A DNA stretch of 27,261 nucleotides from a virus. Below are positions 1 through 7,886 of this stretch, piece by piece; position 1 is the stretch's first letter, and each line of letters opens with the position of its first letter. A program made the position numbers and the translations under genes. The stretch spans positions 1 through 27,261 of IMG/VR virus record IMGVR_UViG_3300021093_002288; one strand, written 5' to 3'. The notes beneath the pieces are model-generated. The model was given only the letters and a program-made list of their open reading frames with translations, was not told the DNA's origin and ran no database searches.

Positions 1-2
1 AA

Positions 3-110
3 GAGGTCAAAAAAAGAAATAAATTTACAGGTGATGAAAAGGAAAGAAAAGATTTTGGTAACAAGTTCTCAGATTGGAATCCTGATCCTAACTCTGATGA
101 TTATGCGTGA
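3..110 (+). CDS. C-terminal end of an unidentified gene (partial)
   Basis: An open frame enters from the left edge and gives 35 residues before a TGA stop at 108-110. The peptide is hydrophilic: a Lys/Arg/Glu-rich stretch, then a Trp-Asn-Pro-Asp-Pro segment and a terminal Asp-Asp-Tyr-Ala. This composition looks like a natural acidic C-terminus, but too little is visible to assign a family. Another frame stays open to about position 148 and its peptide looks less natural. The gene lies upstream of the late sigma factor gene and is separated from it by about 155 bases that carry a possible terminator and a promoter. Confidence 0.45.
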   Translation, partial: EVKKRNKFTGDEKERKDFGNKFSDWNPDPNSDDYA

Positions 111-190
111 AGAGTACTCAGAGGATCTTAGAGCTCTTAGAGTATAGTTACTATTACCCTTTTCCATAGCCTACACAGACATTGTAATGA

Positions 191-219
191 GGTTGTCAAG
201 GTTCGTCAACCAATTTTTT
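191..219 (+). terminator. Possible weak intrinsic terminator before gp55
   Basis: GGTTG (191-195) can pair with CAACC (207-211) around an 11-base loop, followed by a run of six T at 214-219. The stem is only five base pairs, so the call is tentative. Its place, after the stop of the partial upstream gene and before the gp55 promoter, fits a transcription-unit boundary. Confidence 0.35.
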
Positions 220-228
220 AAAAGATTC

Positions 229-256
229 TTGATTTTTATGTAATGGAAGGTATACT
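229..256 (+). promoter_or_regulatory. Host sigma70-type promoter of gp55
   Basis: TTGATT at 229-234 and TATACT at 251-256 are separated by 16 bases, a good match to a bacterial sigma70 promoter. The -10 box ends nine bases before the gp55 ATG, so the expected transcript would start only about 0-4 bases upstream of the start codon. The only SD-like sequence (GGAAGG, 245-250) overlaps the promoter and lies about 15 bases from the ATG, too far to help. This looks like an early promoter for the recombination/late-sigma operon. Confidence 0.6.
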
Positions 257-265
257 AGTAACACT

Positions 266-889
266 ATGGGAAAGAAAAAGAAACCAAAGCAAGAAGAGTT
301 AGAACCAGAAATAGAAATAGAAGTAGAAGAAGTAGAGGAAACTACTAAATCATTAAAACATTATGTTGATAATCAGCGTTTTTGTAAAGAAATGACTGAT
401 TGGAAGAAGTTGGTAAAAGAGGCAGAAGAATGTGATGAAAAGCGTCCTCCCGTTACCGATTATATTGCCGAATGTTTTTTAAAGATTGCTGAACATCTAT
501 CCTATAGACCAAATTTTATTAACTATCCATTCCGTGAGGATATGGTAGGTGACGGTATTGAGAATTGTCTTCTTTATGCTCATAACTTTGATCCAAAAAA
601 ATCAAAGAATCCTTTTTCTTACTTTACCCAAATAATATACTACGCTTTTCTACGAAGGATTGAAAAGGAAAAGAAACAAGCGTATGTTAAATATAAGTCC
701 TTGCAAATGAACGATCCAGATGGTAAATTTGTAAACTGGTTGAAGGACAATCAGGGATCTTCAACTTATACCGAGTTTCTTCAAAAGACTTTTTTCCTTA
801 GCGAATCTGACATTAAAAATTTAGAACCAAAGGAAAGAAAGAAAAGAAAGAAGAAAAAGAAGAGTAAGTCTAACAGGTTATTTGAATGA
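266..889 (+). CDS. 55: gp55, late-transcription sigma factor
   Basis: This 207-residue protein is the T4 gp55-type sigma factor, which directs host RNA polymerase to late promoters with help from the sliding clamp. The conserved core covers about residues 60-146 and contains PPVTDYIAECFLKIAE, the following RPNF and FREDMVGDGIENC segments, then NPFSYFTQIIYYAF and KEKKQ, all typical of the family. It is slightly longer than T4 gp55 (about 185). The extra length is an acidic N-terminal stretch (residues 9-26) and a lysine-rich C-terminal tail ending in Arg-Leu-Phe-Glu. The ATG at 266 sits just after a sigma70-like promoter and has no well-placed Shine-Dalgarno. The gene overlaps gp47 by ATGA. 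NATAAATA octamers elsewhere in the window are its presumed targets. Confidence 0.95.
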   Translation: MGKKKKPKQEELEPEIEIEVEEVEETTKSLKHYVDNQRFCKEMTDWKKLVKEAEECDEKRPPVTDYIAECFLKIAEHLSYRPNFINYPFREDMVGDGIENCLLYAHNFDPKKSKNPFSYFTQIIYYAFLRRIEKEKKQAYVKYKSLQMNDPDGKFVNWLKDNQGSSTYTEFLQKTFFLSESDIKNLEPKERKKRKKKKKSKSNRLFE

Positions 890-1941
890 AAATTGCAGTT
901 ATTAATGATACACACTTTGGAGTCAGAAACGACTCACCGTTTTTCTTAGATCAGTCTCTTGAATTCTTTGAAAAAGTATTCTTTACTTATCTAAAAGAAA
1001 ACAACATTAAAGATGTTATTCACTTGGGTGATCTTTTAGACAGAAGAAAGTTTGTAAATTTTAATACTCTTTCTCAAGTACGAAAGAGATTTTTCAAACC
1101 TCTGATTGATAATAAAATCAAGACATATATTACTATTGGTAATCACGATACATATTATAAGAATACTAATAGTTTAAATTCTATTAATGAATTGTTTTTT
1201 AATGAATCCGAATATATCACGATTGTAGAAAAACCCACCGCTATAGATTATGATGGGTTGTGTATTGGAATTGTTCCTTGGGTAGCAAGAGATAATGAAG
1301 CAGATTGCTTATCATTCATAAGAAAATGTAAATGTCCAATTATTGGTGGCCACTTTGAAATTAGTGGATTTCAAGTAATGAATGGGGTTGTGCACCCTAT
1401 GGGACTAAACAAGTCAATATTTGATAGATTTGAACTTGTATTGTCTGGACATTTTCACCTAAAACAAAATAACGGTAATATACATTATCTTGGCACTCAA
1501 TATGAATTAAATTTTGGAGACATGAATAGTCCAAAGGGATTTCATGTTCTTGATACTGAAACCAGAGAATTGGAATTTGTCAAAAATCCTAACAAGATAT
1601 TTCATCTAATCAAGTATGATGATGCTTCTGAAGATGGATCAAAAAATATTATAAACATTGATTTCAATAAATATAAGAATGGTTTTATCAAAGTAGTAGT
1701 AGCAAACAAATCAAAACCTTTTGGGTTTGATAAATTTATTGATGCTCTTTATTCTTTAAATCCACAACAACTTACTATTGTTGAAGAGTATCAAGATAAA
1801 AATAATCCTATTGACATTGACATATCAGAGGATACAATATCTCTTATAAATAAAGAGATTGACAATTTTGATCATGTTGAAGATAAATCAAAATTGAAAG
1901 TTATTATTAAAGATTTATATATGGAGAGTTTAACAATATGA
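886..1941 (+). CDS. 47: gp47, recombination endonuclease subunit (SbcD/Mre11-like)
   Basis: The product is the nuclease subunit of the gp46/gp47 complex, which processes DNA ends in recombination-dependent replication and host DNA degradation. The calcineurin-like metallophosphoesterase motifs are all present: D8-x-H10 near the start, GDLLDRR with D49, GNHD at 85-88, GGH at 154-156 and GHFH at 188-191. Its 351 residues compare with about 339 in T4. The start overlaps the gp55 stop as ATGA, so the two are translationally coupled. The partner gp46 is one gene downstream, separated by a SET-domain gene. An exact TATAAATA lies inside the 3' end of the gene (1845-1852). Confidence 0.95.
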   Translation: MKIAVINDTHFGVRNDSPFFLDQSLEFFEKVFFTYLKENNIKDVIHLGDLLDRRKFVNFNTLSQVRKRFFKPLIDNKIKTYITIGNHDTYYKNTNSLNSINELFFNESEYITIVEKPTAIDYDGLCIGIVPWVARDNEADCLSFIRKCKCPIIGGHFEISGFQVMNGVVHPMGLNKSIFDRFELVLSGHFHLKQNNGNIHYLGTQYELNFGDMNSPKGFHVLDTETRELEFVKNPNKIFHLIKYDDASEDGSKNIINIDFNKYKNGFIKVVVANKSKPFGFDKFIDALYSLNPQQLTIVEEYQDKNNPIDIDISEDTISLINKEIDNFDHVEDKSKLKVIIKDLYMESLTI

Positions 1942-2843
1942 CACCGAATGAAACCCCCCCTAGTTCAGCTACACCGCCTGTTTTTTCTCAAGAAAATTTA
2001 CAACCACAAGATGGAGATATGTCTCCTGTTACAAATAAACAAGGAATTCCTGTAAGAACTTCCCATAGTTATTACAAAGGAATGTTTGATCATAATACAA
2101 ATTCTTTTGCTAGAAAAGAAAGATTTATTAACAGAACTTATGCTGCTAAATCAGAAATAGATGGATATGGTGTATTTGCAAAGGAAGATATTAAAGCAGG
2201 AGAAATTATTGAAGAGTGTCAGGCAGTTCTGCTAGATACTACTTTTCCTAAGAATAAAGACTGGGTTCTTGGTAGATACTGTATGACTTGGGTTGCAAAT
2301 AGTGAAATTGATAGAACTCATGGACCAACTATGGCTTTGATGTTGGGCCATGGAATGATTTACAATCATTCTGAAATTCCAAATGCATATGTTGTTCAGG
2401 ACAGTTATATGAAAACCTTTAATTTTTATGCACTAACTGATATTCCAAAAGGTACTGAAATAACATGGTACTATGGAATTGGATATGCACAAAGACTTAG
2501 AAGTGAAGGAAAGATTACCCATTCTAAGTTTTTTCCAGATGGAGCTCACACTTTAAATAGTCCAGATAGCAATGCGTTAATGAAGATGATGTCTGCCCCA
2601 GCAAAGGAAATCACTGTAGTAAAAACAGCACAACCAAATGCAATGCAAACAGAAGAAACACAACCTAAAAAGAAGGGGTGTGGTTGTGGGGCAAAGAAAG
2701 TAGAACCTCCTAAGAATGATGAAAAAGCACCATCGTTTAGATCTATGGTAGTTCCAGATAAGATTTTAAATGAAGAAGTTTCGCCGGTAACAACAGAAAA
2801 CACAACGGCTTCAAATGATCAAGTTTCAGAAGGTAAGATTTAA
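1938..2843 (+). CDS. SET-domain protein (putative protein-lysine methyltransferase)
   Basis: The central part, about residues 66-186, reads as a SET domain, a fold that transfers methyl groups from SAM to protein lysines. Visible hallmarks are GYGVFAKEDIKAGEII (76-91), the knot-forming NHSEIPNA (143-150), and IPKGTEITWYYG (169-180) with the catalytic-type tyrosine. There is no cysteine-rich post-SET motif of the eukaryotic kind. Flanking regions look disordered: a Pro/Ser/Gln-rich N-terminus and a Lys-rich tail with a Gly-Cys-Gly-Cys-Gly cluster (247-251) that might bind metal. The start overlaps the gp47 stop as ATGA, and gp46 starts 29 bases inside its 3' end, so it is embedded in the recombination operon. 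The substrate is unknown; host chromatin proteins, RNA polymerase or virion proteins are possible. Confidence 0.8.
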   Translation: MTPNETPPSSATPPVFSQENLQPQDGDMSPVTNKQGIPVRTSHSYYKGMFDHNTNSFARKERFINRTYAAKSEIDGYGVFAKEDIKAGEIIEECQAVLLDTTFPKNKDWVLGRYCMTWVANSEIDRTHGPTMALMLGHGMIYNHSEIPNAYVVQDSYMKTFNFYALTDIPKGTEITWYYGIGYAQRLRSEGKITHSKFFPDGAHTLNSPDSNALMKMMSAPAKEITVVKTAQPNAMQTEETQPKKKGCGCGAKKVEPPKNDEKAPSFRSMVVPDKILNEEVSPVTTENTTASNDQVSEGKI

Positions 2844-4530
2844 AAATTTTGGATCGTTTGGTAATACCTTCACAGAACTAGTATTGGACAAAAATAATAC
2901 CACTCTCATCTGCGGAAGCAATGGGAGTGGTAAGTCCTTTGCTTTCTTAGATTCTATTACTTTTGCTCTTTTCGGAAAACCATTTCGAAAGATAAACATT
3001 CCACAGTTAGCAAACTCAGTAAATTCTAAGAATTGCATAGTAGAGATTGAGTTTACTAAAGGAAATGAAAGTTATCTTATTCGTAGAGGATTGAATCCAA
3101 AGATATTTGAAATTCATAGAAATGGTGAACTTCTGAATCAAGACGCAAAGAGCGTTGATTATCAGGCAGTTCTTGAAGAACAAATCATCAAGATGAATTA
3201 CAAGACATTCACACAAGTTGTGATTCTTGGTAGTTCGTCTTTTGTTCCTTTCATGCAATTGAATGCTGCTGATCGTAGAGCAGTTATTGAAAATATTCTA
3301 GACATAAATGTGTTTAGTTCAATGAACATGGTTTTGAAGGGAAAGATGTCCGCACTTAAAGAATCTTTGAAAGAGATTACCACATCTATCGAGATTCAAA
3401 AAGAAAAGATTCAGTCTAGAAAGGATTTGATTTCTAATCTTGAAAGTAAAAGTAATAAGGACATTGAAAATACAAATCAAAAGATTCAAACGATTGAATC
3501 TGAAATAACTCAACTTCTAACTGAAATAACTGAACTAGAAACATCTATGCAAGATATTGCTTCTAGTATTTCAGACAAAGATAAAGTTTCCAAGAAACAA
3601 TCAGAAGTCAAAACACTGAAGACTAAGATTGGTGCTAATCTTTCTACTCTAATGAAGGACATAACTTTCTTTACAGAAAATGAAACATGTCCTTCCTGCT
3701 GTCAGTCCATCACCAAGGATGTAAAGGAAAATGAACTACAGAAGAGAAACAAGAAGAAAAGTGAATACGAAAAAGCAATTTCAGATCTAGAGAATAACAT
3801 TGAGGAATGTGATTCTAGAATTAAAGAAATCAATGAGATTACTATGTCGGCACAAGATATGAATCTTAAGATTCTTCAAAAGAAAACTTCTATTGATAAT
3901 GGAAAGAAGTTTCTGAAGTCTCTTGTAGAAGATCTAAAGAAAGCATCGACCTCTTCCGATGAAATTGTTTCAGAGAAGGGTAAGCTACAAGAGATGGAAA
4001 CTACTCTTACCGAATTGGAATCTAAGAAAATAGAAATGAAGTCAGAGGAGCATTATTATCAATACGCATCTGATCTTCTGAAGGATACTGGAGTAAAGGC
4101 AAAAATCATCAAGTATTATTTGCCCTTCATGAACAAGTATATCAATAAGTTTCTAACCTCTATGGACTTCTTTGTTCAGTTTATTATTGATGAGGATTTC
4201 AATGAGACAATCAAGAGTCGTCATCGTGATGAAATGAGTTACATGAATTTTAGTGAAGGCGAAAAGATGAGAATAGATCTGGCACTTTTACTGGCATGGC
4301 GCGAGATTGCCAGAGCAAAAAATAGTGTGAATTGTAATCTTTTAATTTTAGACGAAGTTTTTGATTCTTCTCTTGACAGTCTTGGAATGGAAGAACTGAT
4401 GAAACTTCTAAACGCAGTCAGCGATAAGTCAAATATTTATGTAATCAGTCACAAATCAGATCAGTTAGTAGATAAGTTCCAAACTACTATATCTTTTGAG
4501 AAGAAGAATAACTTTAGTAGAATGCTATGA
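2815..4530 (+). CDS. 46: gp46, recombination endonuclease ATPase subunit (SbcC/Rad50-like)
   Basis: This is the SMC-like ATPase that partners gp47. The 571-residue protein (T4 about 560) has the full ABC-ATPase set: Walker A GSNGSGKS at 34-41, a Q-loop region near 130, two heptad-rich coiled-coil arms, and a zinc-hook CPSC at 292-295. These are followed by signature SEGEKMR at 480-486, Walker B ending in D513-E514 and an H-loop histidine at 546. The hook reads CPSCC, with an extra cysteine. The start lies inside the SET gene, and the stop overlaps the next gene by ATGA. Together with gp47 it supports recombination-primed replication. Confidence 0.95.
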   Translation: MIKFQKVRFKNFGSFGNTFTELVLDKNNTTLICGSNGSGKSFAFLDSITFALFGKPFRKINIPQLANSVNSKNCIVEIEFTKGNESYLIRRGLNPKIFEIHRNGELLNQDAKSVDYQAVLEEQIIKMNYKTFTQVVILGSSSFVPFMQLNAADRRAVIENILDINVFSSMNMVLKGKMSALKESLKEITTSIEIQKEKIQSRKDLISNLESKSNKDIENTNQKIQTIESEITQLLTEITELETSMQDIASSISDKDKVSKKQSEVKTLKTKIGANLSTLMKDITFFTENETCPSCCQSITKDVKENELQKRNKKKSEYEKAISDLENNIEECDSRIKEINEITMSAQDMNLKILQKKTSIDNGKKFLKSLVEDLKKASTSSDEIVSEKGKLQEMETTLTELESKKIEMKSEEHYYQYASDLLKDTGVKAKIIKYYLPFMNKYINKFLTSMDFFVQFIIDEDFNETIKSRHRDEMSYMNFSEGEKMRIDLALLLAWREIARAKNSVNCNLLILDEVFDSSLDSLGMEELMKLLNAVSDKSNIYVISHKSDQLVDKFQTTISFEKKNNFSRML

Positions 4531-5258
4531 GTGACGAATTAAATCCACCACCAGTAATAATGGAACATGATGGATTCTTGGTAGTCCGTGATGACCTAAT
4601 TGACGGTGGATCTAAGACCAGATTTATACAACCTCTAGTTAAAGATTTTGTTGGAGATGAATTTGTTTATGGTTCCTCTCCTGCAACTGGGTATGCTCAG
4701 ATATCTTTGGCAAGAGTATGTAAGCATTTCAATAAGAAGTGCATTCTATTCATGGCGAAAAGAAAGATGGAGAATCTTCATCCTTACCAGTTGAAAGCAA
4801 TATCATACGGTGCTACAATGAACTGGGTAGAGAACGGTATGTTATCTGTAACTCAGAAAAGAGCACGAGATTATGTCAACGCAGATCCTTTTACTCGTAA
4901 ATTGTTTCCTATTGGGTTTGATTGTCCAGAGGTATTGGACTCCATACGGGATTTGGCTCGACAACTTCCTGTTCAACCGAAAGAGGTCTGGACGGTAGGT
5001 TCAAGTGGAACCCTTACAAGAGGTCTTCAGGCCGCATGGCCTGATGCTGAGTTTAATTGTGTTTCTGTAGGTCATAAAATGGGGGCGAAGGAGTTGGGTC
5101 GGGCATCAATGTTCAAGTGTGCCATTCCTTTCTTTCAACCCGTCGCAGCGGGAGATGCGCCGCCCTTTCCTTCCGCCCCCACATATGACGCCAAAGCATG
5201 GGCATTCATGAAACAACACGCAAAACCGGGTGCTCTATTTTGGAATGTAGGCGCATGA
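4527..5258 (+). CDS. PLP-dependent fold type II enzyme-like protein
   Basis: The 243-residue sequence resembles the tryptophan-synthase-beta/ACC-deaminase superfamily. A GGSKTRF segment (27-33) places K30 where the Schiff-base lysine of these enzymes lies. VYGSSPATGYAQISLARVC (48-66) matches their conserved Gly/Ser-Asn-Ala helix region, although the usual S-N-H is replaced. VGSSGTLTRG (157-166) looks like the Gly-rich phosphate-binding loop. It is shorter than typical members (about 320-400), so it may be a minimal or non-catalytic version. The extreme 3' end (about 5135-5200) is visibly more GC-rich than the rest. ATGA overlaps tie it to gp46 upstream and to a DNA methyltransferase-like gene downstream, hinting at a role in nucleic-acid modification, but the substrate is unknown. 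Confidence 0.55.
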   Translation: MSDELNPPPVIMEHDGFLVVRDDLIDGGSKTRFIQPLVKDFVGDEFVYGSSPATGYAQISLARVCKHFNKKCILFMAKRKMENLHPYQLKAISYGATMNWVENGMLSVTQKRARDYVNADPFTRKLFPIGFDCPEVLDSIRDLARQLPVQPKEVWTVGSSGTLTRGLQAAWPDAEFNCVSVGHKMGAKELGRASMFKCAIPFFQPVAAGDAPPFPSAPTYDAKAWAFMKQHAKPGALFWNVGA

Positions 5259-6832
5259 AACCATTTTATGAACGAAATAGTTATGTTTTGAACGATCCAA
5301 TCAATGTTCTTTATGAGGACATTGTTTCTATGACAGACTTAGAGTTTGAGCAGTGGGTTATTCAGATGCGTAAGGTAATTCTCAATGTCTGGGACACTCA
5401 CGGTTGTCCTCCTCGTACTGGAAAGAACGAAGATGAAATTATTGACGAGTTCAATAAGATGGTAAGTTATCCTATTCATCTATTTGAATTTACGGATGAA
5501 CTTACAAACACAAAAGATGTCATAATTAATAAGAGTAGAGTGGGTTCTGAAGCAGATCAGTTCTTCTCAAACATGTATAAGACACGAATTAATTATAGTG
5601 AGAATGATACTGGATATTCCATCTATGATTTGTTTGCAGACGACAAGTATCTTCCTAGAATGATAAAGGGTGCTCGACGCCACATTCGTAGGGATTCTTT
5701 CTATAACTTTGCTCTTTCTGCTATTAAGAACGACGCAAAATACTCAGTAATATCTGTTCCTAGTGGAGATGAGTGGATGCAGGCATACTTTACCAATCCA
5801 GAGATCTTTAACGGATATGATTTCATTCTGGAAAAGAATAAGAAGAAGAGCGGATTGAATACTGGATACTTTCAACTTGAGCAGTCCAAGATACTATCAC
5901 TTGATAAAGATTTGATTAATAAATGGAAATCTAAACTTTCGTATCGCCATTATTCCACATTTGAAATAAATAGCATCGAGAGTGACGATGTTTTCCATAT
6001 TCGTGTCTATGAAAAGGGACAGAAGGTATTTCCTAAGTGTTTTCCTTCGTTTAGAATAGGGTATATTCAACCGGCGGTAAACTTCCCACCTCTAACTGCA
6101 AAGTTCCTTTATGAAAAATATACTTCTCACATTACAGGAAGCGGCCTACTTAATATTTACGATCCTTCTAGTGGGTGGGGTGGCCGTCTTCTTGGTTGTA
6201 TGTCTATGTCTGATCGTGTTACTATACACTATATTGGAACTGATCCAAACAGCGAAAACTGGTTTAGCGAGAGTTCGTCAAAGTATCACAACCTAGCAAA
6301 CTTTTACAACACAAAGACATATAGGGGTAACTCTTTCTTTAGCGATACTCATACCTTTGAGATGCATCAGTATGGATCGGAAGAAATAGGTAAGCATATA
6401 GATCGAAAGGTTGATCTCGTTTTTACTTCTCCTCCATATTTTAACAGAGAAGCATACTCCAATGACCCAACCCAGTCATATAAGAAGTTTTCTAGTTATG
6501 AATCTTGGAGAGATGGATTCTTACGACCGACATTAGAAACTTGTGTTAGGTGGTTGAAGAATGACCGTTATCTTCTTTGGAATATTGCTGATATTCAAGT
6601 GGCAGGAAAATACCTACCACTAGAAAAAGATTCAAGAGATATTCTTGAGAGTCTTGGAATGAAATATATTGAAACAATGAAAATGGCAATGGAAGGTATG
6701 CCTGGACAAAATAGATTAGACAAAGATGGCAAACCAAAGTGTAAAAACTTTTGCAAAGTTCAGGGTACATACTTGAAATACGAACCAGTTTTTGTATTCT
6801 ATAAGACTAATGGCGAAGAGAAAAACATTTGA
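5255..6832 (+). CDS. DNA methyltransferase-like protein (amino-MTase type)
   Basis: The 525-residue protein carries a class I SAM-dependent methyltransferase domain in its C-terminal half. The SAM-binding motif I region reads YDPSSGWGGRLLG (about 302-314). The catalytic motif IV is TSPPYF (391-396), typical of N6-adenine/N4-cytosine DNA methyltransferases. Between them a GTDP segment follows a strand, as expected for motif II. The N-terminal half (about 1-270) is not recognised and may bind DNA or a partner. I chose the ATG at 5255, which overlaps the upstream stop as ATGA; an in-frame start at 5198 would overlap by 61 bases. No restriction endonuclease is nearby, so it is probably an orphan modification enzyme, perhaps working with the PLP-like neighbour. 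Confidence 0.75.
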   Translation: MKPFYERNSYVLNDPINVLYEDIVSMTDLEFEQWVIQMRKVILNVWDTHGCPPRTGKNEDEIIDEFNKMVSYPIHLFEFTDELTNTKDVIINKSRVGSEADQFFSNMYKTRINYSENDTGYSIYDLFADDKYLPRMIKGARRHIRRDSFYNFALSAIKNDAKYSVISVPSGDEWMQAYFTNPEIFNGYDFILEKNKKKSGLNTGYFQLEQSKILSLDKDLINKWKSKLSYRHYSTFEINSIESDDVFHIRVYEKGQKVFPKCFPSFRIGYIQPAVNFPPLTAKFLYEKYTSHITGSGLLNIYDPSSGWGGRLLGCMSMSDRVTIHYIGTDPNSENWFSESSSKYHNLANFYNTKTYRGNSFFSDTHTFEMHQYGSEEIGKHIDRKVDLVFTSPPYFNREAYSNDPTQSYKKFSSYESWRDGFLRPTLETCVRWLKNDRYLLWNIADIQVAGKYLPLEKDSRDILESLGMKYIETMKMAMEGMPGQNRLDKDGKPKCKNFCKVQGTYLKYEPVFVFYKTNGEEKNI

Positions 6833-7886
6833 AGAACCGACTCCTGCTCCATCGATAGACGAAAAGCAGTATGAGTCAGAAGTATATAATGCCTATAACA
6901 CTTATAGGGGTATTAGTACACCCAAAGATCACAAGAAGTGGGTGATTGAGTATGTTTCAAAGGAAAAGAAAGATCCAAACATTTACTCTCATGGTAAGAC
7001 CAAAGACTATAGTCCATATGGCATCTGGGCAAGAATGCTCAGTCGAAACATTTCTATTCCTTTGACTGAAAGAAAAGTATTTGATGAGTTTCTTACACGA
7101 TTAGAAGGTAAGTACAACGAATATAAGAAGACAAAGCAAAAGTCAATTGAGGAGCGAACTAAGAGGTTTGCCGATACTCTATGTAAGCATCTGGTAGATA
7201 TCAATATTTTTGTTGATGAATGTTCTACTCTTATTCAAAGAAAGAAAAAGAAGGACATTGACATAAAGAAGTCTTGTCAGCGATTTGAAATTACTCCTCC
7301 TTACTATTCTGAAGTTATTTACTTTGTTCAAGAGAAATTGAATGAACTGTATATGGCAAGGGATAGAAAAGACGAACAATTGATAGAGGGATATTCTTAT
7401 TTTACTAAGTCTCAACTTTTATCTTATATTGAAGTACAGGAAGAATTGATCAATTTTTATCAATCTAAGATTGTTGAAAAGAGACAGAACCGTAAACCTA
7501 GAAAGAAGAAGGTTAAAACGGCACAACAGATCGCAAATAAGGTAAAGTATCAGGAAAAGTTAAATTCTATTGTTTCTTTGAAACCAGAACAAGTGGTTGG
7601 ATGTTCTTCTGTATTGGTTCTAAATACCAAAACAAAGGCACTTATCATTTACCGAGCAAAAGCAAACGAAACTTTGTCTTTCAAGGGAACAACTCTTCTA
7701 AATACTGATGAGGTAAAGTCTGTAGGTAAAAAGATCAGAGGATTTGAAAAGTTCATGTCCAAGAATAATCTTCAATCTATAAACTTTAAATATGGAGAAA
7801 ATCTTTTCTCTTCTCTTAATACCAAAGAGTTTGTTCCAAAGGCTAGAATTAATGAAAATTGCTTGTTTTTGAGCATACACAAATGA
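6810..7886 (+). CDS. Conserved-looking basic protein of unknown function
   Basis: I do not recognise this protein. It has about 358 residues, very rich in Lys, Glu, Tyr and Arg, with predicted long helices in the middle (about 85-230) and a lysine-dense linker (about 225-245, RKPRKKKVK). The C-terminal part looks like a compact beta-rich domain (VVGCSSVLVLNTKTKALIIY and onward). The ATG at 6810 is preferred; an upstream TTG at 6792 only lengthens the overlap with the methyltransferase gene, which is 23 bases from the ATG. Its basic charge and place in the replication/recombination operon fit a nucleic-acid-binding role, but that is inference. Confidence 0.75.
   Translation: MAKRKTFEEPTPAPSIDEKQYESEVYNAYNTYRGISTPKDHKKWVIEYVSKEKKDPNIYSHGKTKDYSPYGIWARMLSRNISIPLTERKVFDEFLTRLEGKYNEYKKTKQKSIEERTKRFADTLCKHLVDINIFVDECSTLIQRKKKKDIDIKKSCQRFEITPPYYSEVIYFVQEKLNELYMARDRKDEQLIEGYSYFTKSQLLSYIEVQEELINFYQSKIVEKRQNRKPRKKKVKTAQQIANKVKYQEKLNSIVSLKPEQVVGCSSVLVLNTKTKALIIYRAKANETLSFKGTTLLNTDEVKSVGKKIRGFEKFMSKNNLQSINFKYGENLFSSLNTKEFVPKARINENCLFLSIHK

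Noticed and set aside
1-148. Alternative open frame at the left edge
   Set aside because: Its peptide looks less natural than the one ending at 110, which has a typical acidic C-terminus.
187-243. 18-codon frame between the partial gene and gp55
   Set aside because: It is too short, spans the hairpin and -35 region, and has no ribosome site.
1845-1852. Exact TATAAATA inside gp47, 86 bases before the SET gene
   Set aside because: It encodes part of a Leu-Ile-Asn-Lys stretch in AT-rich coding DNA; chance is likely without TSS data.
5198-5254. Upstream extension of the DNA methyltransferase-like gene
   Set aside because: It would overlap the PLP-like gene by 61 bases; the ATGA overlap at 5255 matches the operon's pattern.
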